The position numbers were made by a program, and so were the translations under genes. The notes under the pieces were generated by a model that saw only the letters and a list, made by a program, of their open reading frames with translations, was not told where the DNA came from and did no database searches. From Maribacter sp. HTCC2170 (GTDB lineage Bacteria > Bacteroidota > Bacteroidia > Flavobacteriales > Flavobacteriaceae), in assembly GCF_000153165.2 (NCBI RefSeq), contig NC_014472.1:1237501-1301500 (forward strand): a DNA stretch of 64,000 bases, read 5' to 3'. Below are positions 9,723 through 19,686 of the stretch, one piece after another; the first letter of the stretch is position 1, and the number at the start of each line of letters is the position of its first letter.

Positions 9723-11012
9723 ATGAAACATTTCCTTTTTTTAGTTGGGTTCCTATTCTATTGTTCAACTTTTGCACAAACCACATCGGTAAAATTCTCT
9801 CCCCCACTTACAGAAGCAACACCGGAAAGTGTTGGAATATCTTCCGAACGTTTAGCTCGGATTGATAATATGCTGAACAAAGCAGTTTCGAATTCAGACC
9901 TACCAGGTATTGTAGCCTTGGTTGCCAGAAATGGTAAAATCGTTTTTCATAATTCATACGGAATGGCAGATAATGCATCCAAAACGAAAATGGAAAAAGA
10001 TGCGATTTTCAGAATTGCCTCTCAGACCAAAGCAATCACCTCTACTGCTGTGATGATCCTATGGGAAGAAGGAAAGTTTAGATTGGACGATCCCATTTCA
10101 AAATACGTTCCTGAATTTGGGGAAGCTCAAATATTGGACACTTTCAGCGAACAAGACTCTACCTATACCACCAAACCTGCTGAAGATCAAATAACGATTC
10201 GAGATCTGATTACCCATACTTCTGGAATAGGGTATGGGGTAATTGACGGTGATGCACGTTTCAAAAAAATCTATGCCAAGGCTGGCATTACAGACTTATT
10301 TACCACTGAGAATATTAGTATTGCCGAGAGCGTAAAAAAACTTGCTAAATTGCCCTTGCACCATAATCCGGGGGAGAAATTCACTTATAGTGAAGGTTTG
10401 GATGTTCTAGGGTATTTTATTGAAGTAGTATCGGGAATGCCTTTTGACAAATTCTTGAAAACGAAGATTTTCGACCCTTTGGAAATGAAAGATACTTGCT
10501 TCTATCTACCAAAAAACAAACATGATCGCCTCGTATCCGTTCAACAAAAAGTTGAGGGCAAATGGAAAAAATATCCAATCACTTTTTATGATACCGATTA
10601 TCCTAAAACTGGAGCAATGCGTTTTTTCTCTGGTGGAGCGGGACTGTCCAGTACGGCAAAAGACTATGCCACTTTTTTACAAATGTATTTGAACAATGGC
10701 GAGTTCAATGGTAAACGTATTTTAAGTCGAACAACGGTGCAAAGCATAATGGGTAATCAGATTGGGGACATTTGGGCCGGTGGCAACAAACATTACGGCC
10801 TTGCCTTTGCCGTTGTTACCAAAGTTGGACAGGCAGCTGGAGGAGAAGGCAGTAAGGGAACCTTTGACTGGGGTGGTTATTTCAATACCCAATATTTTGC
10901 CGATCCAAAAGAAAAAATCATTGGAGTTCTTATGAAACAAACCCAAGGACGTGTTGATGATCAAACAGCATGGAAATTTAGACAAATGGTTGGTGCCGCT
11001 GTTGATGATTGA
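9723..11012 (+). CDS. Beta-lactamase-fold serine hydrolase (class C-like)
   Basis: The 429-aa protein has a signal peptide ending near TFAQ (residue 19), so it is exported. The serine-active motif is S100-Q-T-K103 (RIASQTKAITS), followed by a tyrosine motif YSEG in the middle and a C-terminal GGYFNTQYFADP region. This is the beta-lactamase/transpeptidase-like family (PF00144), which includes esterases and D-aminopeptidases; most members do not confer antibiotic resistance. It stands alone, preceded by an inverted repeat. Confidence 0.9.
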   Translation: MKHFLFLVGFLFYCSTFAQTTSVKFSPPLTEATPESVGISSERLARIDNMLNKAVSNSDLPGIVALVARNGKIVFHNSYGMADNASKTKMEKDAIFRIASQTKAITSTAVMILWEEGKFRLDDPISKYVPEFGEAQILDTFSEQDSTYTTKPAEDQITIRDLITHTSGIGYGVIDGDARFKKIYAKAGITDLFTTENISIAESVKKLAKLPLHHNPGEKFTYSEGLDVLGYFIEVVSGMPFDKFLKTKIFDPLEMKDTCFYLPKNKHDRLVSVQQKVEGKWKKYPITFYDTDYPKTGAMRFFSGGAGLSSTAKDYATFLQMYLNNGEFNGKRILSRTTVQSIMGNQIGDIWAGGNKHYGLAFAVVTKVGQAAGGEGSKGTFDWGGYFNTQYFADPKEKIIGVLMKQTQGRVDDQTAWKFRQMVGAAVDD

Positions 11013-11082
11013 ATTTTAACCTAAATTACCTTATGAATAAAAGTATAATTGATTATATTTCGTATCCCAATTTTAAATTAAA

Positions 11083-11622
11083 ATGGCAAATCGCCTTTTC
11101 AATTGTTTAGTATTTTTCATCGCACTTAGCTCATTTGGTCAGAGGGTTGAAATTAGTCGTGGGAATATCAAAAATTTGACGGGTATTAATCAATACAAAG
11201 TTGTTTTTGAGTATCCAAAAAATCTAGAAGTTCCCAATCATGTTTCAGGTGGGGAATATCAAAATTTATGGGTTGAGAACAGAACAAATAGATATGAACC
11301 AACTTTCATTACTACTTTTAATAATTTTAGACTAAAGCGCAGGCATATAACTGTATCTAGAAACTATTCAAAAACCAAGTATACAATAGTGGTCAAAATC
11401 AGTGCAATAAATCCAGGTTATGAACGTCTCCTTTGGGATCAGGCTGCAAGACTTGAAGCCTCAATTAAGATTATAGAAAATAGCACCCCAAAGACAATTC
11501 TTTTTGCCTCCGAATCTTTTGAAATTCATGGTTTTACCAATGGAGACGTTTTCGAAAAAATTACGACGGCCTATAAAGAACTAGGCCTGAGAACTGCTAA
11601 ATTTCTTTGTAGAAAAACATAA
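11083..11622 (+). CDS. Exported protein of unknown function
   Basis: The 179-aa protein has a signal peptide (MANRLFNCLVFFIALSSFGQ). The mature part alternates hydrophobic residues with short beta-prone segments (YKVVFEYPKNLEVP, KYTIVVKISAIN, SIKIIENSTPKTILFASESF) and ends with a helix (VFEKITTAYKELGLRTAKFL). No known family is recognised. It is followed 59 bp later by a strong terminator shared with the convergent ssb gene. Confidence 0.7.
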   Translation: MANRLFNCLVFFIALSSFGQRVEISRGNIKNLTGINQYKVVFEYPKNLEVPNHVSGGEYQNLWVENRTNRYEPTFITTFNNFRLKRRHITVSRNYSKTKYTIVVKISAINPGYERLLWDQAARLEASIKIIENSTPKTILFASESFEIHGFTNGDVFEKITTAYKELGLRTAKFLCRKT

Positions 11623-11681
11623 TCAGTATCACCTCTATATCTAAAATCATTACTGCTTTTTTATAATACATAAATGCAAAC

Positions 11682-11713
11682 AAAAAGCCTCGAATAAAAA
11701 ATCGAGGCTTTTT
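11682..11713. terminator. Bidirectional terminator between the 11.1-kb gene and ssb
   Basis: AAAAAGCCTCGA (11682-11693) and TCGAGGCTTTTT (11702-11713) form a perfect 12-bp stem with A and T runs on both sides. It serves both the plus-strand gene ending at 11622 and the minus-strand ssb ending at 11721. Confidence 0.93.
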
Positions 11714-11720
11714 CATCATA

Positions 11721-12053
11721 TTACTTCCCTAACATGAGCAGTTCATTGCACCTAACCTCAGTTATATATCTTTTTTCACCTTCTTTGGTTTCATAAGAGC
11801 GATGGGTTAATTTCCCTTCAATGGCAACCTCATTTCCTTTGTTTAAATAGTTCTCTACAATCTCAGCTGTTTTACCCCATGCAACTACATTATGCCATTG
11901 GGTATCTGTAACTTTTTCGCCTTGGGCATTTTTGTAAGACTCATTTGTGGCAATTGAAAACTTGGCAAGTTTATTTCCACCATCCAAGTTTACTATTTCA
12001 GGGTCATTCCCTAAGTTTCCAATCAACTGTACTTTGTTTCTAAGTGCGTTCAT
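11721..12053 (-). CDS. ssb: Short single-stranded DNA-binding protein
   Basis: This 110-aa OB-fold protein opens MNALRNKVQLIGNLGNDPEI and has WHNVVAWGKTAEIVENYL and VAIEGKLTHRSYE, all typical of SSB. It ends NELLMLGK and lacks the acidic C-terminal tip (DDxPF) that recruits partners in the housekeeping SSB, so it is probably a second, specialised SSB, for example for recombination or DNA uptake. Three phased direct repeats lie upstream of its promoter (12141-12192), which suggests that it is regulated. Confidence 0.93.
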   Translation of the reverse strand: MNALRNKVQLIGNLGNDPEIVNLDGGNKLAKFSIATNESYKNAQGEKVTDTQWHNVVAWGKTAEIVENYLNKGNEVAIEGKLTHRSYETKEGEKRYITEVRCNELLMLGK

Positions 12054-12112
12054 AATTATTTGTTTTACGTGTTAAACAGTTAATACTACCGAACCTCCTT
12101 GATTCGACAGGG

Positions 12113-12120
12113 CAAACATA
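12113..12120 (-). promoter_or_regulatory. Candidate -7 promoter element of ssb
   Basis: On the minus strand the bases read TATGTTTG, an exact TAnnTTTG match, about 60 bp before the ssb ATG. No good -33 TTG is seen at the usual spacing, which would fit an activated promoter. Confidence 0.4.
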
Positions 12121-12140
12121 TTGCGCCTTTGAAATTTTAC

Positions 12141-12192
12141 TCGGTTGTAAAGCACTTACTTTCGTTTGTAAATGTTTGTTGTCGTTTGTAAA
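12141..12192. repeat. Three helically phased 11-bp direct repeats
   Basis: TCGGTTGTAAA (12141-12151), TCGTTTGTAAA (12162-12172) and TCGTTTGTAAA (12182-12192) repeat every 20-21 bp, i.e. two DNA turns. They lie between the divergent ssb and pseudouridine synthase genes, 20-70 bp upstream of the ssb -7 element. This looks like an array of sites for a DNA-binding regulator. Confidence 0.55.
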
Positions 12193-12223
12193 CTTTTTTT
12201 AAGCTCTATATCAGGTAATTATA

Positions 12224-12231
12224 TAGATTTG
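12224..12231 (+). promoter_or_regulatory. Candidate -7 promoter element of the RluA-type gene
   Basis: TAGATTTG matches TAnnTTTG and lies 13 bp before the ATG at 12245, which would give a very short leader. No -33 TTG is obvious. Confidence 0.35.
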
Positions 12232-12244
12232 ACAATTAAAATAT

Positions 12245-13171
12245 ATGAGTACCTTTATGTCAAATCCAATTTACGTAGAGGCATCTATATTAATTAATGG
12301 CTTAGAAAACATCATCAACCCTAACGAAATTCATATTGTTCCAAAACTTTCAAAACCAATTCGGCTTCAAGAATATGGCGTGGGTATTTTTAATATGGCC
12401 CTAACTAAATCGGCTTTAAAAAAAGCGTTGAAGAAACAGTACATTACCGTAAATAATGTAATTGGCACAACAGCAACTTTTATCCACGGTGGGGAAACTA
12501 TTAAGCTATCTTTTCCTAAGAAAACCAGCTCTAAGAAAACACTTCTCTTTCCTTTAAAAATGTTATATGAAGATGAGCACTTGGCCGCGATTCATAAACC
12601 TTCCGGTATTTTGGTAAGCGGGAACAGTTTTAAGACCATTACCCATGCTTTATCCCAAAATTTAGAGCCAAGTAATCTTCCCGATTCGACATTGCCCCAA
12701 CCTGTACATAGATTGGATTATGCAACCACAGGAATTCTATTGATTGGTAAAACCAGCAGTGTTATTCGTGCATTAAATGGAATGTTCGAACGTAAGGAAA
12801 TCAAGAAAACCTACTATGCGATAACCATGGGAAAAATGGAAATCCGAGGGGAAGTCACTTTGAAAATCGATAATAAAAATGCGCAATCAAAATATGTCGT
12901 AGAAGAAACCGTACCCTCCGAAAGATTTGGCCAACTGAACTTGGTGAAATTAACTCCCATAACAGGTAGAAGACATCAATTACGAATTCATATGTCCGGA
13001 ATTGGAAATCCAATTTTGGGAGATTCAGACTATGGAACAAAAGATTTAATTCTAAAGGGAAAAGGATTGTACTTACATGCCTATTCAATAGAATTTAACC
13101 ACCCTTATACCAATGAAAAACTTCTAATAAAATCTGAATTTCCCAAGAGGTTCAAAAAAATATTTCCATAA
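12245..13171 (+). CDS. RluA-family pseudouridine synthase
   Basis: The 308-aa cytoplasmic enzyme isomerises uridine to pseudouridine in rRNA or tRNA. An N-terminal S4-like RNA-binding part (residues ~45-90) precedes the catalytic domain with the HRLD motif (PQPVHRLDYATTG; catalytic Asp158) and GRRHQLRIHMSGIGNPILGD. The exact RNA target cannot be assigned from sequence, so no gene name is given. The next ATG (MSNPIY, residue 5) is an alternative start. It is divergent from ssb. Confidence 0.92.
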   Translation: MSTFMSNPIYVEASILINGLENIINPNEIHIVPKLSKPIRLQEYGVGIFNMALTKSALKKALKKQYITVNNVIGTTATFIHGGETIKLSFPKKTSSKKTLLFPLKMLYEDEHLAAIHKPSGILVSGNSFKTITHALSQNLEPSNLPDSTLPQPVHRLDYATTGILLIGKTSSVIRALNGMFERKEIKKTYYAITMGKMEIRGEVTLKIDNKNAQSKYVVEETVPSERFGQLNLVKLTPITGRRHQLRIHMSGIGNPILGDSDYGTKDLILKGKGLYLHAYSIEFNHPYTNEKLLIKSEFPKRFKKIFP

Positions 13172-13262
13172 CAAGGAAAAATAAATCTATATGTGATAAA
13201 TTGTTGTACAAAGCAATTAGCCCAGCAGACGTAGACCAATTAATAAAATAAAACCAACTCCT

Positions 13263-14780
13263 ATGAAAAATATAAAAGCTCTGATTTCAATTTTGAGTAT
13301 GATAGGCCTTTTATGGCTAAGTTCATGTCAAGAAACCAAGGAAGAAATTGATAGACCCAACATTCTATGGATTTATCTTGAGGACACCTCCCCTATTCTA
13401 AGTAGTTATGGTAGCACATTGGTTAGTACCCCAAATATTGATAAATTGGCTGACAAGGGTGTGTTATACACAAACGCCATTATGCCAGCCCCGGTTTGTT
13501 CTGCCATACGTTCCAGTATTATCACTGGCTCAATGTCAACTACTTTAGGTTTACATAACCATCATAGTTCAAGAACTCCAGAGTCGGCCATTCATCTTCC
13601 CGAGGGTTATAAAACAGTTCCTGAGGTATTTAAAAATGCTGGGTATTTCACTTTCAATAATGGTAAGGATGACTACAATTTTATCTATAACCGCAAAGAT
13701 CTTTATGACCAAGAATACATGCAACACCCTCTCTATGGAAAGAAAGGTGTGAACGTTCCGCTCGAAGAATTAAAAACCAACGCCCCTTTCTTTGGTCAAA
13801 TTCAAATGTCTGGGGGCAAAGAAATTTTTTCTTCTACGTTTAAGGAAAGAGTCAAATCTCCCGTTGATCGTTCAAAAATTGAACTCCCACCTTATTTACC
13901 TCACCACCCTATTATAATAGAAGAATATGCCAATCATATTGATGCCATTAAAATTACAGACGAAAAAGTTGGAAAGATTATCAAAGAACTTGATGAAAAT
14001 GGATTGTTGGAGAATACCATTGTTTTTTTCTTTTCAGATCATGGCATGCGTTTAACACGACATAAGCAATTTTTATATGATGGAGGATTAAAAGTACCCC
14101 TTATTATTGCAGATTATCGGAAACAGGATGGTGGTTCCCAAAACCATGATTTGATAAATGGATTGGATTTTGGCACAAGTTCATTAGCCTTAGCCAATAT
14201 TCCTATTCCAGATTATATGGAAGGCAGGAACATATTTGACAGCAGTAAAGAGCCAAGAGAATATGTTATCTCTGCAAGGGACCGCTGTGATTTTACAATT
14301 GACCGTATTCGCTCGGTACGCTCAAAAGATTTTAAATATATACGGAATTTCATGACCGACCGCCCATATTTGCAACCCACTTATATGGATGTTGGTGAAG
14401 TCGAATTTGTCAAGACCATGAAACAATTGTATGAAGAAGGAAAGCTGGATTCGATTCAAAGTCGATTCTTATCTGATGAAAGACCTTCTGAAGAACTTTA
14501 TGACCTTAGAAAAGACCCTTACGAATTGAATAATCTTGCAACTAGTGAAGCCCATGCCAATACATTGAAAGAGTATTCCGGGGTTTTAAAAGATTGGATT
14601 GCAAAAACAGATGACAAAGGGCAATACCCAGAAGATGAGGAAAACCTAAAATTAATGTTGGGCATTTGGGGAAAACATGCCGTAAACCCAGAATATGAAG
14701 GCCTAAGGAAAAAATATCCAGACCTCCCCAGTTCTCAATTTGAACTTAAGAACGCTAAATTTAAGAAAGTGGAATACTAA
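13263..14780 (+). CDS. Sulfatase lipoprotein
   Basis: The 505-aa sulfatase has a lipoprotein signal (LWLSSCQE, lipidated Cys22). The catalytic signature is C79-S-A-I-R83 (PVCSAIRSSIITGS), the C-x-A-x-R form in which Cys becomes formylglycine; the C/S-x-A/P-x-R form is typically matured by the radical SAM enzyme anSME. The metal-binding start (NILWIYLEDT), the SDHGMRL motif and the C-terminal ELYDLRKDPYELNNLA are also present. It probably removes sulfate from a polysaccharide or small sulfate ester at the cell surface. No SusC/SusD or other glycan genes adjoin it, so the substrate is open. Confidence 0.93.
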   Translation: MKNIKALISILSMIGLLWLSSCQETKEEIDRPNILWIYLEDTSPILSSYGSTLVSTPNIDKLADKGVLYTNAIMPAPVCSAIRSSIITGSMSTTLGLHNHHSSRTPESAIHLPEGYKTVPEVFKNAGYFTFNNGKDDYNFIYNRKDLYDQEYMQHPLYGKKGVNVPLEELKTNAPFFGQIQMSGGKEIFSSTFKERVKSPVDRSKIELPPYLPHHPIIIEEYANHIDAIKITDEKVGKIIKELDENGLLENTIVFFFSDHGMRLTRHKQFLYDGGLKVPLIIADYRKQDGGSQNHDLINGLDFGTSSLALANIPIPDYMEGRNIFDSSKEPREYVISARDRCDFTIDRIRSVRSKDFKYIRNFMTDRPYLQPTYMDVGEVEFVKTMKQLYEEGKLDSIQSRFLSDERPSEELYDLRKDPYELNNLATSEAHANTLKEYSGVLKDWIAKTDDKGQYPEDEENLKLMLGIWGKHAVNPEYEGLRKKYPDLPSSQFELKNAKFKKVEY

Positions 14781-14889
14781 TTCATCAGCCATCATTTTAT
14801 TATTTCATTGTTAGTTTTAAGGTCTTTTCTTATTGGGTATTCTGAAAGCTTTAGTATCTTTCTTACCAGGATTTCTTGATTGTCAAATA

Positions 14890-15432
14890 ATGAAAGTGAA
14901 GTACCAAAAAATAGATTTTCCTTCTAAAGAAGAATACCCCGCATATGCCGAAATGTACATGCAATGGGTCAAAAAAGACAATACGCTACTGCATCAACTT
15001 GAAGAAGCCATGAAAGAGACCATTAGACTGGTCGATTCATTGAGTGAGCAGCAACTAAATCTTAGATATGCTCCCAACAAATGGTCTATCAAAGAATTGT
15101 TGGTGCACATAATTGATGATGAAAGAATTTATGGGTACAGGGCACTGGCCTTTGCAAGAAATGACAAAACAGAACTGCCAGGTTTTGAGCAAGATGATTA
15201 TGCCAACCATTCAAATGCCTCAGAAAGAAGTATTACCAACATAATGAATGAATACATTGCCGTTCGCGAATCTACCATTACACTCTTCAATGGGTTCTCA
15301 AAAGATTCCTTATTGCGTATAGGTTTGGCCAATACAAACCAAACCAGTGTTCGAGCCTTAGGCTATCACATACTTGGCCACGAATTACATCATGTAAACA
15401 TGATCAAAAAAGTATATTTAGAACAAAATTAA
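14890..15432 (+). CDS. DinB-family protein
   Basis: The 180-aa protein of the DinB four-helix-bundle family (metal-dependent, often thiol-related) has the DinB pattern: [23 protein letters not shown] with the first His, then [17 protein letters not shown] with the metal-binding histidines at the end. The start at ATG 14890 ([11 protein letters not shown]) is chosen; an upstream in-frame TTG at 14833 would add a 19-residue tail foreign to the family. It is followed 10 bp later by the large VPS10-like gene. Confidence 0.88.
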   Translation: MKVKYQKIDFPSKEEYPAYAEMYMQWVKKDNTLLHQLEEAMKETIRLVDSLSEQQLNLRYAPNKWSIKELLVHIIDDERIYGYRALAFARNDKTELPGFEQDDYANHSNASERSITNIMNEYIAVRESTITLFNGFSKDSLLRIGLANTNQTSVRALGYHILGHELHHVNMIKKVYLEQN

Positions 15433-15442
15433 AACCAACCAT

Positions 15443-18400
15443 ATGAAACCTTTACATCTTCTCCTAGTCGCATTGTTTGTGCTACCATTTTCAATGCAAT
15501 CCCAAAAACGAAAAAAGAAATCAAAAACCACAATAGAAGTCATTCAAGATTCTATATTTCATGGTTTAAAATGGCGGAATATCGGTCCGTTCAGAGGAGG
15601 TCGAAGTGTCGCATCGAGCGGTGTTATGGGCCAACCTATGACATACTATATGGGAAATACCGGTGGCGGTATTTGGAAAACCGTAGACGACGGTATTACT
15701 TGGAAAAATATTTCTGATGGTTTTTTGAAGACAGGAACAGTTGGTGATATTGCCGTATCTGAAAGCAACCCGAACATTGTTGTTGTGGGTATGGGTGAAC
15801 ATGCTGCCCGTGGGGTAATGACATCAATGGGAGATGGTGTATACAAATCAACGGATGCTGGAAAAACATGGAACCATATTGGGTTGGATTTTACTAGACA
15901 TATTTCAGATGTAATTATACATCCAACCAATCCAGATATTCTATTTGTAGCAGCACAAGGTGCACAATACGGCCCCTCAACAGATCGGGGTATTTATAAA
16001 TCTATTAATGGAGGGGAAAACTGGGAAAAGGTGTTGTTTGTAAACAATAAAACGGGAGCCTCTTCCCTATCAATGGATATGAAAAATCCATTGATTCTTT
16101 ACGCCGCTATGTGGGAACATCAGCGTTTTCCCTGGACAATGGAATCCGGCGGTAAAGGATCTGCATTGTATAAATCTACCGATGGTGGTGCAACTTGGGA
16201 TAAAATGAAGGAAGGTTTACCAAAGGAATTTGGTAAAGCAGGAATTTCAGTTTCTCGGGCAAATCCAGAACGGGTTTTTGCCGTGATTGAAGCAGAAGGT
16301 AAAAAAGGAGGGGTTTATCGTTCCGATGATGCTGGTAAAAAATGGACACAGGTGAACAAGGACCGGATTAATATTGCCCGTTCCTGGTATTATATGGAAA
16401 TATTCGCTGATCCACAGGATGAAAATCTGGTGTATGTTTTAAACGCACCTGTAACCAAATCAATAGATGGTGGTAAAAGCTTTAAACCATTACCTACACC
16501 ACATGGCGACAACCATGACCTTTGGATAAATCCGAATGACAACTCCAAAATGATCAATTCCAATGATGGTGGCGCCAATGTTTCAAATAACGGAGGAAAA
16601 AGTTGGAGTTCCCAACAATACCAACCAACCTCACAATTTTATAGGGTAATTACAGACAACTTAGTACCTTATAACGTTTATGGCGGTCAACAGGATAATT
16701 CAGCAATTGCTATTGTAAGTAGAACCAATGATGGTGGTATTGATTGGAAAGATTGGTATTCTGTGGCTGGCTGTGAGAGTGCATACTTGGCTTTTGACCC
16801 TGATAACCCTGAGGTGGTTTTTGGTGGTTGTTACCAAGGTATCATCGAAAAGTGGGCACGTGCTTCAAGGGAAGGTAAATCAATCAAAGAATACCCAGAA
16901 TTAGCCTTGGGAAATGCTCCTGAAGATTTTAAGTTCCGTTTTAATTGGAATGCTCCAATTATAAGTTCGCCACACGACAGAAATACAATATACCATGCAG
17001 GTAATGTGGTCTTTAAATCAACCGATAGTGGAAATAGCTGGGAAGTAGTAAGTCCGGACCTTACTCGCAACGATAAATCGAAACAAGGGCCTGGAGCTGG
17101 CCCATATACCAACGAAGCGGCAGGTGGTGAAAACTACAATACCATAATGTACTTAGTTGAATCCCCACATGAACAAGGTGTCCTCTGGGCGGGTAGCGAT
17201 GATGGGCTTATTCACATTACAAAAGATGGTGGTCAGAATTGGGAAAACATTACCCCCCCAAGCCTTCAAGAAGGCATAGTTAATAGTATAGAAGTTTCTC
17301 CGCATGAGGCGGCAACAGCCTATGTTGCTGTTATGCGATATAAAACAATGGATTTGATGCCATACGTTTACAAAACATCGGACTATGGAAAAACGTGGTC
17401 TAAAATAACCAATGGTATTGTTGGCGATCACACTTTTGTCCGCGTGGTTCGTGAAGACAAAAAACAACAGGGATTATTGTACGCAGGTACCGAAACCGGC
17501 TTGTTCATCTCAACAAACGATGGGCAAAACTGGCAACCATTTCAACTGAATTTGCCTGTTGTACCAATCAATGACCTATATATTCAAGATAATGACCTCG
17601 TAGCGGCAACTGCTGGTCGGTCATTTTGGATATTGGATGATGTGGCTGCCATTCAGAATATTAAAGCACCTAAACAGCCCGTGAAAATTTTCAAACCAAA
17701 AGACACTTATTTAATTTTTGGAGGTAGCAGCAGTAAGCCAGTTCCGGGATTAGGTCAAAACCCGAAATCAGGGGTGACTTTTGATTACTATTTAGATAAG
17801 GATGCCGATAGTTTAGACCTTGAACTAGAGGTTATGCATAATGGTAAATTGATTCGTACCATTACCAATGAAAAGCCTAAAGATTTTAAATCGTGGCCCG
17901 GAGGACCGTCTAAACCACAGGTTCTTCCTTCCAAAAAAGGATATAACCGTTTTACATGGAACTTTAGAAAAGAAACTTTACCGGCCGTTGATAAGGTTTT
18001 TGTTTATGGTAACTATGCAGGTTCAAGAGTTGGTCCTGGAAACTACACATTACGATTGACTTTGGACGGACTGACATCTGAAACCGAAGCGACCGTGTTG
18101 CCAAATCCAAAAGTTGAAAGTAACTCAGTCGAATATACTGAACAACAACAGATTTTGGGACAGATTGAAGGGGCCATAAAGGGTATTCATGAATCTGTAT
18201 CAGCTATGCGTTCTGCAAAATCACAATTAAAGGGTTATGCCAAATTGCTTAAAGGCAATGAAAAGGCCAAGATGTTATTAGAGCAAGGCAAAGAGCTTAC
18301 CAAACGAATTGATACTTGGGAACAGAACCTTATTCAACCCAATCAAAAAACTTTTCAAGATGTAATCAACTTCAACAATCAATTGAATGCAGAATTCATG

Positions 18401-18589
18401 GAACTCAAAAGTTATGTTGATGCCGCAGAACCAAAAGTCACCAAAGGCGCTAAAGAAAGATTGGCAGACTTAATGGCTGATTGGGGAGTTTACGAAACAG
18501 AGAGAGATGCAATAGTTGATAAAGAAATGAACGACTATAATCAACTATTCAGAGAATTGGAGTTGCCAGCAATAATTTTGGACGAGTAG
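15443..18589 (+). CDS. VPS10/sortilin-like Asp-box beta-propeller protein
   Basis: The 1048-aa protein has a signal peptide (ending about MQSQ) followed by basic residues. More than ten Asp-box motifs (S/N-x-D-x-G-x-x-W) recur from residue ~75 to ~700, for example [27 protein letters not shown] and STNDGQNW, forming one or two beta-propellers. Residues ~760-900 are Ig-like, and the C-terminal ~150 residues are helical ([15 protein letters not shown] onward). Such proteins are widespread in Bacteroidetes beside peptidases; binding or hydrolysis of peptides or glycans is suspected but unproven. Confidence 0.85.
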   Translation: MKPLHLLLVALFVLPFSMQSQKRKKKSKTTIEVIQDSIFHGLKWRNIGPFRGGRSVASSGVMGQPMTYYMGNTGGGIWKTVDDGITWKNISDGFLKTGTVGDIAVSESNPNIVVVGMGEHAARGVMTSMGDGVYKSTDAGKTWNHIGLDFTRHISDVIIHPTNPDILFVAAQGAQYGPSTDRGIYKSINGGENWEKVLFVNNKTGASSLSMDMKNPLILYAAMWEHQRFPWTMESGGKGSALYKSTDGGATWDKMKEGLPKEFGKAGISVSRANPERVFAVIEAEGKKGGVYRSDDAGKKWTQVNKDRINIARSWYYMEIFADPQDENLVYVLNAPVTKSIDGGKSFKPLPTPHGDNHDLWINPNDNSKMINSNDGGANVSNNGGKSWSSQQYQPTSQFYRVITDNLVPYNVYGGQQDNSAIAIVSRTNDGGIDWKDWYSVAGCESAYLAFDPDNPEVVFGGCYQGIIEKWARASREGKSIKEYPELALGNAPEDFKFRFNWNAPIISSPHDRNTIYHAGNVVFKSTDSGNSWEVVSPDLTRNDKSKQGPGAGPYTNEAAGGENYNTIMYLVESPHEQGVLWAGSDDGLIHITKDGGQNWENITPPSLQEGIVNSIEVSPHEAATAYVAVMRYKTMDLMPYVYKTSDYGKTWSKITNGIVGDHTFVRVVREDKKQQGLLYAGTETGLFISTNDGQNWQPFQLNLPVVPINDLYIQDNDLVAATAGRSFWILDDVAAIQNIKAPKQPVKIFKPKDTYLIFGGSSSKPVPGLGQNPKSGVTFDYYLDKDADSLDLELEVMHNGKLIRTITNEKPKDFKSWPGGPSKPQVLPSKKGYNRFTWNFRKETLPAVDKVFVYGNYAGSRVGPGNYTLRLTLDGLTSETEATVLPNPKVESNSVEYTEQQQILGQIEGAIKGIHESVSAMRSAKSQLKGYAKLLKGNEKAKMLLEQGKELTKRIDTWEQNLIQPNQKTFQDVINFNNQLNAEFMELKSYVDAAEPKVTKGAKERLADLMADWGVYETERDAIVDKEMNDYNQLFRELELPAIILDE

Positions 18590-18628
18590 GGATAAACCGA
18601 AAAGGGTGTCTTAAAAGAACATTGAAGT

Positions 18629-19048
18629 ATGAAAGTATACAAATCAAAAATTGGTGTCGGAATATCGATTTTCATAGGCCTTGTTTTAGGCCTTGGAGCT
18701 TACCAAATGTTCAAAGATGGTTTATGGCTCGGATTGGCTATAAATGTACTAGTTGCCCTTTTTGTAATCTATTTATTTCTACAGACTTATTATGTCATTG
18801 ATGGAAAAACGCTTAAGGTTAAAAGTGGTTTTATAGTAAACAAATCATTCGAAATAAATAGGATTATCAAAATTTCCGAAACCAATAACCCGATTAGTGC
18901 CCCGGCTGCCTCATTGGATAGGTTAGAAATAAAACTCGACAGTAAAAGAAGTGTGATTATTTCACCCAAATTAAAACATGAATTTATTGAAGAATTAAAG
19001 AAGATAAACCCAAAAATCATGGTTGTAACAAAAGGAAACAATAGTTAA
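18629..19048 (+). CDS. Small PH-domain (bPH type) membrane protein
   Basis: The 139-aa protein has two transmembrane helices at residues ~10-55, then a small PH-like beta domain (YYVIDGKTLKVKSGF, FEINRIIKISETNNP, SRDRLEIKL-like segment, VIISPKLKHEFIEEL). It fits the bacterial PH family PF06713. Its role is unknown; it probably sits in the inner membrane facing the cytoplasm. It starts 39 bp after the VPS10-like gene and is followed 4 bp later by the pentapeptide gene. Confidence 0.75.
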   Translation: MKVYKSKIGVGISIFIGLVLGLGAYQMFKDGLWLGLAINVLVALFVIYLFLQTYYVIDGKTLKVKSGFIVNKSFEINRIIKISETNNPISAPAASLDRLEIKLDSKRSVIISPKLKHEFIEELKKINPKIMVVTKGNNS

Positions 19049-19052
19049 TTAA

Positions 19053-19628
19053 ATGAACAAGCCCTTTATCGCGGATCAAACCTTCAAAGGTCAAGATTTC
19101 ACAAAAGACCGTCTCCAAAAAGGCGAGTATGAAAATTGCATTTTTGAAGGTTGTGATTTTTCCAATGGCTTTCTTGACAATCAAAATTTTATAGAGTGTG
19201 ACTTTGTTGATTGTAACCTCAGCAATACTAATACTGCACACTCTATTTTTAACGAGGTAACCTTCTCTCATTGTAAAATAATGGGATTGAAATTTGAAGA
19301 ATGCAATGATTTTCTAATGGCCTTCAGCTTTATAGATTGTGTGCTTAACTTTTCGTCATTTTATCAATTGAAATTGAAGGGCATTCGGTTTTCTGATTGT
19401 AAACTCATTGAAGTAGATTTTACAGAATCTGATTTAACTGACGCCGTATTTGACTCCTGTGATTTAGGCAAGGCCATATTTAATCTTTCAATCTTGGAAA
19501 AAACTGATTTCGAGACTTCATATAATTTTCAGATTGACCCGGAACAAAATAGGCTCAAAAAAGCCAAGTTTTCAAAAGACAACATTTTGGGTCTTTTGGG
19601 TAAATATGATTTGAATATATCAAACTAA
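19053..19628 (+). CDS. Pentapeptide-repeat protein (Qnr/MfpA-like fold)
   Basis: The 191-aa protein is built of pentapeptide repeats with central F or L: FEGCDFSNGF, FIECDFVDCNLSNTN, FTESDLTDAVFDSCDLGKAIF. It forms a right-handed quadrilateral beta-helix. Qnr-type members mimic DNA and protect gyrase from quinolones; at 191 aa it is shorter than Qnr (about 218) and has no clear loop insertions. A role in resistance is not implied by sequence alone. It has no signal peptide. Confidence 0.85.
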   Translation: MNKPFIADQTFKGQDFTKDRLQKGEYENCIFEGCDFSNGFLDNQNFIECDFVDCNLSNTNTAHSIFNEVTFSHCKIMGLKFEECNDFLMAFSFIDCVLNFSSFYQLKLKGIRFSDCKLIEVDFTESDLTDAVFDSCDLGKAIFNLSILEKTDFETSYNFQIDPEQNRLKKAKFSKDNILGLLGKYDLNISN

Positions 19629-19686
19629 AGCATTAACCGTTTACAATCGGATAATTCGTATCTTGCTTTCATCAATCCGCATTTAT

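Noticed and set aside
12094-12100. Perfect AAGGAGG Shine-Dalgarno-like sequence on the minus strand before ssb
   Set aside because: It is about 40 nt from the ssb ATG with no start codon at the right spacing, so it does not act as the ssb ribosome-binding site.
14833-14889. TTG-initiated extension of the DinB gene
   Set aside because: The 19 added residues are hydrophobic and foreign to DinB proteins; the ATG at 14890 gives a normal N-terminus.
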